From assembly GCA_002869695.1 (NCBI GenBank), contig PKUD01000204.1:91580-155579 (forward strand): a stretch of DNA of 64,000 nt, given 5' to 3'. The notes beneath the pieces are model-generated. The model was not told the DNA's origin, did not search any database, and saw only the letters and a list, made by a program, of their open reading frames with translations. A program made the position numbers and the translations under genes. Within the stretch, counting starts at the first letter, position 1; each line of letters opens with the position of its first letter. Positions 58,244-64,000 of the stretch are shown here, one piece after another. Source of the stretch: Desulfuromonas sp. Its GTDB lineage: Bacteria; Desulfobacterota; Desulfuromonadia; Desulfuromonadales; Geopsychrobacteraceae.

Positions 58244-58723
58244 ATGACAGCCACCATTCTGCACAATCTCGATCTGTTCATTTTTCTGATTCTGCTGCTG
58301 TGCGGCTACATTGTCGGCAGCTTGAGCGAACGTCGTCATTATCGATCGATCGAAGCGCGAGAGCGGGCGCTGCTCAGGTTGGCGGTTGTCACCGCTGAAG
58401 GACGTTTCGACCCGTACCAGGTGAAAGATGCTTTTCTGGTCAATGGCAGTGTGGTTATTTCTACCGACTATTTCAAGCGGTTGCTGGCAATCTTGCGGAA
58501 TATCTTTGGTGGCCGAGTCAAGGCGTACGAGTCGCTGGTGGACCGGGCACGGCGGGAAGCCATTCTCCGCATGAAGGAGCAGGCCCGGGCCGGTGGCGCG
58601 CAGATGATCGTCAACCTGCGTCTGGAGACGGCAACCATCGGCCGCTCGGCAAACAGGAAGAAGCAGGTCGGCAGTGTCGAAGCGATGGCTTACGGCACGG
58701 CCGTGGTGATCGAACGGCAATGA
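58244..58723 (+). CDS. Membrane-anchored YbjQ-like protein
   Basis: 159 aa. One N-terminal membrane helix (about 10-27), then a YbjQ-like domain (about 50-158): VSTDYF..ILRNIFGGRVKAYESLVDRARREAILRMKEQARAGGAQMIVNLRLETAT. It resembles the upstream YbjQ at about the same spacing, so the pair may assemble together at the membrane. Function unknown. It overlaps the M48 gene by 4 bases. Confidence 0.8.
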   Translation: MTATILHNLDLFIFLILLLCGYIVGSLSERRHYRSIEARERALLRLAVVTAEGRFDPYQVKDAFLVNGSVVISTDYFKRLLAILRNIFGGRVKAYESLVDRARREAILRMKEQARAGGAQMIVNLRLETATIGRSANRKKQVGSVEAMAYGTAVVIERQ

Positions 58724-59535
58724 AATTTACCCCACGCCTCCCCCGGGAAAACGTGAATGTCTCCAGCACCCACCCCTTGGCCGAACTTCTCTGGCTGACC
58801 GGGGGACTGGTGCTGATTGCACTGAGCGGCTATCTGCTGTTGGGTCTGCTGGTCGATTGGGCGGCGGAGAGTGTTCCGGTTCGGGCTGAAAACTGGCTGG
58901 GGGCAAAGGCCGCCGAACAATTTCCCGCACAGCCAAGCCCGGCATTGCAGCACCGCCTTGATCTTCTACTCGACCGGCTGCCGGTCGCGTCTCCTCTCCA
59001 CGATTATTCTTTCAGAGTCAGCCTGCAGGAGACCCCTGAGGTGAATGCTTTTGCCCTGCCCGGTGGCCGGATCGTGGTTTTTTCCGGATTGCTGGAGCAG
59101 GTTGAGTCGGAAAACGAGCTGGCCATGGTGCTGGCCCATGAACTGGGGCATTATGCTCATCGTGATCACCTGCGGCGACTGGGGCGGGGGTTCGGCGTGA
59201 CGGTGGCAGCTATGCTTCTGCTGGGAAAGGATAGCTTTATCACAGATTTTGTTTCCCAGACGTTTTTGACCTTCGAGGCCGGATACTCCCGCACGCAGGA
59301 GACCGCCGCCGATGATTACGGGCTCAAGCTGCTGGTGGCTCGCTATGGCCATGCCGGAGGAGCCGTGGATCTGTTCCGCCGGATGACGGATCGCTCGCAA
59401 GCCGGAATCGCCGCTCTGTTTGCTTCACATCCCCATCCTGATGATCGGATTGCGGCTCTGGAGCGCGTGATCCTGAACAATGGTTATCCTGTCGAGGAGC
59501 CCGAGACTCTGGAAGATGAGAACTGGGAGGAGTAG
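58720..59535 (+). CDS. M48 family zinc metallopeptidase
   Basis: 271 aa. One membrane helix (about 25-45) then the catalytic domain with HELGH (His140, Glu141, His144) and the third ligand in ETAADDYG (about 203). The loop NAFALPGGRIVVFSGLLEQ precedes the helix. Membrane-anchored M48 proteases act in envelope quality control, and the YbjQ genes before it suggest a shared role. It overlaps the previous gene by 4 bases. Confidence 0.93.
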   Translation: MKFTPRLPRENVNVSSTHPLAELLWLTGGLVLIALSGYLLLGLLVDWAAESVPVRAENWLGAKAAEQFPAQPSPALQHRLDLLLDRLPVASPLHDYSFRVSLQETPEVNAFALPGGRIVVFSGLLEQVESENELAMVLAHELGHYAHRDHLRRLGRGFGVTVAAMLLLGKDSFITDFVSQTFLTFEAGYSRTQETAADDYGLKLLVARYGHAGGAVDLFRRMTDRSQAGIAALFASHPHPDDRIAALERVILNNGYPVEEPETLEDENWEE

Positions 59536-59552
59536 CGCAGACAGCTGTGGAC

Positions 59553-59612
59553 AAAAAAAGACCCGAACCTGGAGGGGGGGTAGGTTCGGGTCTAAGCGTT
59601 CCCGAAGGAACG
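59553..59612 (-). ncRNA. Candidate small RNA: UUCG hairpin plus terminator hairpin with a C-rich loop
   Basis: On the minus strand a promoter TTGACA (59642-59647), 17 bases, TATTTT (59619-59624) predicts a start near 59612. The transcript opens with CGTTCC-TTCG-GGAACG (59597-59612), then a short linker, then a perfect 12-bp stem (59582-59593 with 59559-59570) around the 11-base loop ACCCCCCCTCC, ending in a T run (59553-59559). No protein fits. The loop is complementary to Shine-Dalgarno-like sequence, as in C-rich-loop regulatory RNAs of other bacteria. Expression and targets are unknown. Confidence 0.72.
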
Positions 59613-59732
59613 GCAGATAAAATATATTGCACTATTAAACTTGTCAAGAACTTTTTACCCGGGCATGCGAAATCGTCGGGTCGCGGCGACTGGCCCGGCT
59701 TCCGATAAACAACTGGCTGAAGGATAACGCAG

Positions 59733-60002
59733 ATGGCAATCAGCGGTAACCCGAAAAAAATGGCGCAGGATATCGCAGACGGGTTTTTCAGTCTGTCTCC
59801 CCCTGTGCTGAAGCAGTACACTCCCGCGGATATCAAGATCATTCTGAATAACCTGGCCTTGGTCAAACGGCAGGTGCGTCAGATCCAGGTGCCGGTTGAG
59901 GATATCCCTCTGGTTAAAGCCAAGAATATGCAAATTTCTCGTCTCAATCAGGCGGAAACTGTGGTTCGCAGTTACTGCAAGAAAAAGCGAATTCCCTTCT
60001 GA
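59733..60002 (+). CDS. Conserved-looking hypothetical protein
   Basis: 89 aa, not recognised. It starts at ATG 59733, 8 bases after AAGGAT. It is basic (many Lys and Arg), predicted helical, without membrane segment or signal; one Cys at about position 82. It begins about 85 bases upstream (divergently) from the small-RNA promoter at 59619-59647. Codon use is like its neighbours. Probably a small cytoplasmic protein, possibly nucleic-acid-binding. Confidence 0.65.
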   Translation: MAISGNPKKMAQDIADGFFSLSPPVLKQYTPADIKIILNNLALVKRQVRQIQVPVEDIPLVKAKNMQISRLNQAETVVRSYCKKKRIPF

Positions 60003-60046
60003 CGGATGAAAAACCTCGCGCTTTTGAACAGTTGCAGCAAGAATGT

Positions 60047-60075
60047 TTGCCCGGTCCGCGTAATTGGCGTACTAT
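60047..60075 (+). promoter_or_regulatory. Candidate prc promoter
   Basis: TTGCCC (60047-60052), 17 bases, TACTAT (60070-60075), about 77 bases ahead of the prc start. A hairpin, ATGGCAGC-ATGTA-GCTGCCAT (60099-60119), lies in the predicted leader but has no T-tract, so it is not a terminator. Confidence 0.5.
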
Positions 60076-60151
60076 GTAAAGATAGTAAATCAAAAAGGAT
60101 GGCAGCATGTAGCTGCCATTAAAACTGCCCAGCGGGGCAAAGAGGAGCTCA

Positions 60152-62263
60152 ATGCAAAAACAAAGATGGAACAGGGTCGGCCTGCTATTGATCCCTCTGC
60201 TGCTGGTCTTGCTGGTCGTTTCGGGCCAGAGTAAGACTGCAGCGGATTTTGACAATAACAGGGCGCGCCTGCTCGGACATATGATTCAACAGCAGTTGAC
60301 GAAGCATCATTACAGCCACAAGAAGGTTGATGACGCCTTCTCCCGTCAGGCTTTCGATCTTTATCTCAAGCAGCTCGACTCGCAGAAGCGTTTTCTGCTG
60401 AAGTCGGATGTCGCCAAGCTCGAAGAATATCAGGATGCCGTCGACGATGCGATCCGCCGGGGACGACTTGACCTTCCGGAGCTGGGGCGTGTCCTGCTCA
60501 ACCAGCGGATCAACAGGGTCCAGCTGATCACTGCCGCGTTGCTGGAGCAGGGCTTTGACCTGGAGCGGGACGAGTCTTTTGAAACCGACCCGGAGAAGGT
60601 CGATTATGTCTCCAATGAGGAGGAGTTGAAGGAGCTCTGGCGAAAAATCCTCAAATATCAGGTGCTGATCCGCTATCTGAATCTGTATGAGGATGAAGTC
60701 GGAGTCGATGATGACGGCAAACTGCTCAAGGCGGAGCCTGAGATCCTCGCCGAATTGCGGACCAAGGCCCGGGAGAAGGTCAGGAAGAGTAACGAGAGCC
60801 TGTTTAACCGGATGATGGAGGAGACCAGCCAAGATCATTACGACCGCTATCTGAACGCCATTACCCGGGCGTACGACCCGCACACCAATTATCTGGCTCC
60901 GAACCTGAAAGAGGATTTCGATATCCAGATGAGTGGCTCGCTGGAAGGGATCGGTGCCACCCTGAGTGAAGATGACGGGTATATCAAGGTGGTGCGGATC
61001 ATTCCCGGCAGTGCAGCCTATCGCCAGGGGGAGCTCGAGGCGGACGATATTATCCTGCAGGTTGCCCAGGGTTCAGACGAACCGGTCGATATCACTGACA
61101 CCCGGCTGCGCGATGCGGTGGACCTGATCCGCGGCAAGAAGGGCACCGAAGTCCGCCTGTCAGTGAAGAAACCGGACGGACACCAGATGGTGATCCCGAT
61201 TATACGCGACGTGGTAGAGATTGCCGAGACCTTTGTCAAGGGGACCACGGTGACCGACAAGGTTTCAGGCCGGACCTTCGGCTACATCAAGATTCCTTCC
61301 TTCTACCGGGATTATAACGGCGGGACGGGGCGTAACTGTACCGATGATCTGCGCAAGGAGTTGCGCCGGCTGAAAAAAGAGAAGATGACCGGCCTGGTGC
61401 TGGATCTGCGGAACAACGGCGGCGGTGCGCTTTCGGATGCGGTATCGATTACCGGCCTGTTTATCGAATCCGGGCCGGTGGTTCAGGTGCGCAACGGAGA
61501 AGGTAAGATTCGGGTGCTCGACGACACCAACCGTTCCGTGGAATACGACGGGCCGATGGTGGTGCTGGTCAATCGGTTCAGCGCCTCGGCCTCGGAAATC
61601 CTTGCCGGCGCCCTGCAGGATTACGGCCGGGCATTAATCGTCGGCGACGAGCATACCCATGGCAAGGGCACTGTGCAGGCGATGCTCAACCTGGATCGCG
61701 AGCTGGGGATTCAGGGGATGGCCAAGTACATGCCGCTGGGTGCGGTCAAGGTGACCATCCAGAAGTTTTACCGGATCAGCGGAGATTCAACCCAGGAGCG
61801 GGGCGTAACCCCCGACATCGTCTTGCCTTCGCGGATGGACGGCCTGAAGAGCGGAGAAAAACACCTCGAAAATGCCCTCCCCTGGGACAAAATCAAGCCG
61901 GTGCAGTACTCGCGCTGGAATCTGGGTGCCGACCTGACCAAACTGCAGGCGAACAGCAGCAAGCGTGTCGGCGCAGATGAGGGTTTTGCCAAGATTGTCG
62001 AGCGGGCGCAAAAGGCACAGCAACGCCGCGATGAAACCAGCCAATCCCTGTTGTTGAGCAAGGTGATTGCCGAGCGGGAAGAGCTGCGCAAGCTGAACCA
62101 GGGAGACAAGAGCATTTCGCCGCATGGTGAGGATGTCGGCGAGCTGGCAACAGATGACGATAAAAACCGGGAGCCACCGACCCTGGATGAGACGATCGCG
62201 GATGATCCTTATGTCGATGAGGGGGTCGCGCTGCTGCAGGACCTGCTCGCCCTGCGGAGTTGA
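60152..62263 (+). CDS. prc: Carboxy-terminal processing protease Prc (tail-specific protease)
   Basis: 703 aa. One N-terminal hydrophobic helix or signal (about 8-25), a long helical N-terminal domain, a PDZ domain (about 270-345: LEGIGATLSEDDGYIKVVRIIPGSAAY), then the S41 catalytic domain with RFSASASEI (Ser479) and GKGTVQ (Lys505). Prc trims or degrades periplasmic proteins by their C-termini. The DUF3340-type C-terminal extension is present. GAGGAGC is upstream of ATG 60152. Confidence 0.95.
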   Translation: MQKQRWNRVGLLLIPLLLVLLVVSGQSKTAADFDNNRARLLGHMIQQQLTKHHYSHKKVDDAFSRQAFDLYLKQLDSQKRFLLKSDVAKLEEYQDAVDDAIRRGRLDLPELGRVLLNQRINRVQLITAALLEQGFDLERDESFETDPEKVDYVSNEEELKELWRKILKYQVLIRYLNLYEDEVGVDDDGKLLKAEPEILAELRTKAREKVRKSNESLFNRMMEETSQDHYDRYLNAITRAYDPHTNYLAPNLKEDFDIQMSGSLEGIGATLSEDDGYIKVVRIIPGSAAYRQGELEADDIILQVAQGSDEPVDITDTRLRDAVDLIRGKKGTEVRLSVKKPDGHQMVIPIIRDVVEIAETFVKGTTVTDKVSGRTFGYIKIPSFYRDYNGGTGRNCTDDLRKELRRLKKEKMTGLVLDLRNNGGGALSDAVSITGLFIESGPVVQVRNGEGKIRVLDDTNRSVEYDGPMVVLVNRFSASASEILAGALQDYGRALIVGDEHTHGKGTVQAMLNLDRELGIQGMAKYMPLGAVKVTIQKFYRISGDSTQERGVTPDIVLPSRMDGLKSGEKHLENALPWDKIKPVQYSRWNLGADLTKLQANSSKRVGADEGFAKIVERAQKAQQRRDETSQSLLLSKVIAEREELRKLNQGDKSISPHGEDVGELATDDDKNREPPTLDETIADDPYVDEGVALLQDLLALRS

Positions 62264-62290
62264 TCCCAGCATCTCTGCAGAACGAGAATA

Positions 62291-62332
62291 AAAATGCCAA
62301 AGCCCTTGTTTGAGCGGCTTTGGCATTTTTTT
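62291..62332. terminator. Terminator between prc and the minus-strand propeller gene
   Basis: AAAATGCCAAAGCC, eleven bases, GGCTTTGGCATTTT is a fourteen-base-pair stem with T runs at the plus-strand end and A run at the other. It can end transcription in both directions. Confidence 0.92.
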
Positions 62333-62412
62333 GTGCTTTGTTCGGCGGTATTCGCTGCCCGAAAAACCTGTCAGCGGAGCTTCTCCAGGGTCTGAATTTC
62401 AGCACCGTAACA

Positions 62413-64000
62413 TTAGATCCCGTCCCCCTCTAGCGGGTAGATCCAGTAAATATCTTCTGTCGGCAGTTCGGCCGAAGACACCGCTTCATCCAGGCTCAAC
62501 AGGTCATTCGCCAGCACACCGCGACGGCTGATGGAGTAGAGATAGTCCCCGTTGTTCTCTTCACTAATGAAGAAGGAGCGCCGGACCGGTTCGGGATAGT
62601 ACCAGAGCCTGTTTTCCTCGTCACGGTAGAACTGTTCGTGGTCGATTGTTCCGCGCAGTGAAAAGCCCTCTTCCGCGCTGACATCATAAAGGTGCAGGCC
62701 GGCGAAAACGTCATAGCCGCCGTAGCCTTCGGGATCGGTGGTTTGGGTGTACGCCGTCACCGGCAGCGCGAGCACCTGTTCCTTGGCAAACCAGGTGAAT
62801 GCATGATGGTCGTACTCGGCCTCGGAATAGCTGTCGTCACCGACCAGTTTGTAAGCAAGCTCTCTCGGAAAACTTAGATTGGCGACATCGAACAGGCTCA
62901 GCTTGGTGCTATTCCCCTCGCGCCCGACTGCCAGCAGCTGATCGTTGGCCAGCGGGTGCAGGTAGGTGGAAAAGCCGGGGATTTTCAGTTCTCCGGCCAC
63001 CCTGGGTGCGGTCGGCTGCGACAGGTCGAGGGTGTAGAGCGGATCAGTCCTCTCGAAGGTGACGACGAAGCCCTTGTCCGCGACAAAGCGCACCGCGAAG
63101 ATCGATTCACCCGGATCTCCCAGCCCTTCCAGGCGACCGATCTCCTCCAGAGTCTCTTTGTTCTGCTGCAACAGGAACAGCCGGTTCTCCGGCTGGTCGC
63201 CGGTCACCCAGGCCGGTTCCGTGGTCGCCACCCGCAGAACCCCCTCATACTCGCTCATGGAAAACTGGTTCAGCACCCATCCTTCGATTTTCCCGCTGCC
63301 TGCATAGCCAGGCGCGCTACCCAGGGTGAACTTGTGCACAAAGGTCGAGGCCTGCGGGCTGGATGCCGAGCTTTCGGCCACCGGGCGCCAGGCCCAGATG
63401 TTGTTGTTCTGCGCGGCAACGATCAGGCTGTCAGCGCTGGCATAGATCAGGCCGCTGTCGCCCAGCACAGAAACGCTGTACGGCTTGCCCAGCGGGTCGG
63501 CGAGATCGAGCGTGAACAGGGTTAACAGCCCGGTTCCGATGCCCGTCTCCGGGCGGTACACATTTTCGCAGGGACAGATTTCATCGACCGTGCTTGCGAC
63601 ACCGTCTGCGGCGTAAATCTTATCGAGGATGCGTGGGAAGGTCAGGGCCGGGTCAATCTCCGTACCGGCACCGGTGTCGACGAGCATCGATTCAGTGCCT
63701 GCGGGCACCGGCGGGAAAATTCCGGAGGTATAAACCCCGGAACTGACGACCAGGTGCAGGCGACCGTCAACCATGCGCGCATCGACATAGCCCCCTTCCA
63801 GGTAGCTCTCGCGTAACAGCTTAGGGGCGGAACGATCGGTCAGATCGAAAAGGGAGAGCTTGACCATCTGCCAGTTTTGCGGAGCGAACAGTGCCTCATC
63901 GAGCGGACTGAAGTCCCAGACATGGGACAGCACCAGCGCCTTGTCCTGTTCAACAAACAGGGAAAACGGGTTGCCCTCCATTGCGACGCGGGAGAGTTCA
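62413..64000 (-). CDS. Secreted beta-propeller domain protein (partial, 5' end outside window)
   Basis: At least 528 codons, open through the right edge of the window; the first visible residues are ELSRVAMEGNPFSLFVEQDKA. The content is repeated propeller blades with strands such as LFDLTDRSAPKLL, LYTLDLSQPTAPRVAGELKIPG and LSLFDVANLSFPRELA, as in the family of secreted proteins with a C-terminal beta-propeller (Beta_propel). Function unknown. The stop at 62413-62415 is TAA; reading past it gives CYGAEIQTLEKLR and then TGA at 62371, which may be the true C-terminus. Confidence 0.82.
   Translation of the reverse strand, partial: ELSRVAMEGNPFSLFVEQDKALVLSHVWDFSPLDEALFAPQNWQMVKLSLFDLTDRSAPKLLRESYLEGGYVDARMVDGRLHLVVSSGVYTSGIFPPVPAGTESMLVDTGAGTEIDPALTFPRILDKIYAADGVASTVDEICPCENVYRPETGIGTGLLTLFTLDLADPLGKPYSVSVLGDSGLIYASADSLIVAAQNNNIWAWRPVAESSASSPQASTFVHKFTLGSAPGYAGSGKIEGWVLNQFSMSEYEGVLRVATTEPAWVTGDQPENRLFLLQQNKETLEEIGRLEGLGDPGESIFAVRFVADKGFVVTFERTDPLYTLDLSQPTAPRVAGELKIPGFSTYLHPLANDQLLAVGREGNSTKLSLFDVANLSFPRELAYKLVGDDSYSEAEYDHHAFTWFAKEQVLALPVTAYTQTTDPEGYGGYDVFAGLHLYDVSAEEGFSLRGTIDHEQFYRDEENRLWYYPEPVRRSFFISEENNGDYLYSISRRGVLANDLLSLDEAVSSAELPTEDIYWIYPLEGDGI

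Overview
The window reads as a chromosomal segment of a Gram-negative deltaproteobacterium of the Desulfuromonadales type (Geobacter, Desulfuromonas and Pelobacter relatives). This is inferred from the order parA-parB-bactofilin-atpX-atpF-atpH-atpA-atpG-atpD-atpC, a complete type II secretion operon, a Tat-exported [NiFe] uptake hydrogenase, ATP-type PEP carboxykinase, indolepyruvate oxidoreductase and two-membrane export functions. No rRNA, tRNA, CRISPR array, insertion sequence or prophage was seen. Coding density is high and genes sit in tight, often overlapping operons.

Layout. 1-1.5 kb: end of parA, parB and a bactofilin. 1.7-7.7 kb: F1Fo ATP synthase genes (a and c subunits not present). 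7.7-11 kb: TIM-barrel protein and K+ channel on the minus strand, then a GntR/FCD regulator and an outer-membrane protein. 11.2-22.8 kb: gspC to gspN. 22.8-28.5 kb: an NAD-binding protein (minus) and a hydrogenase operon (small and large subunits, cytochrome b, maturation protease, cytochrome c lipoprotein). 28.7-31.5 kb: pckA and thiL. 31.6-36.2 kb: a small chemosensory cluster (MCP, CheW, CheY-like, CheA, CheC-like). 36.3-47.9 kb: lolA, yajQ, rimO, an apbE/NusG-II/Gx set, DUF445, a DUF815 ATPase, msrA, an amino-acid ABC transporter, a PAP2 phosphatase and a LEA-type lipoprotein. 47.9-57.7 kb, minus strand: a PAS histidine kinase and a Liv transporter interleaved with iorAB and a phenylacetate-CoA-ligase domain. 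57.9-64 kb: YbjQ proteins, an M48 peptidase, a candidate small RNA, Prc protease and the end of a beta-propeller protein.

Working together. ParAB and the ATP synthase are the usual near-origin housekeeping block (inference). The Liv/IOR/PaaK genes form a coherent unit for importing amino acids and oxidising aromatic 2-oxoacids to aryl-CoA, with one gene fusing the transporter ATPase to the ligase. The hydrogenase should feed electrons from periplasmic H2 into the membrane quinone pool.

Unusual points. Three otherwise intact genes (gspE, hydrogenase large subunit, MCP) carry four in-frame stops. Each is explained by one G-to-T change on the plus strand. A probable premature stop in the last gene and a probable lost GTG start in a permease gene fit the same change. 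A palindrome of the form TGTATAC-W-GTATACA occurs twice before the GntR gene and once before the ATP synthase operon. A compact minus-strand transcription unit at 59.55-59.65 kb has a promoter, a UUCG hairpin and a terminator with a C-rich loop, and looks like an undescribed small RNA. The hydrogenase small subunit has Asp in place of a proximal-cluster Cys.
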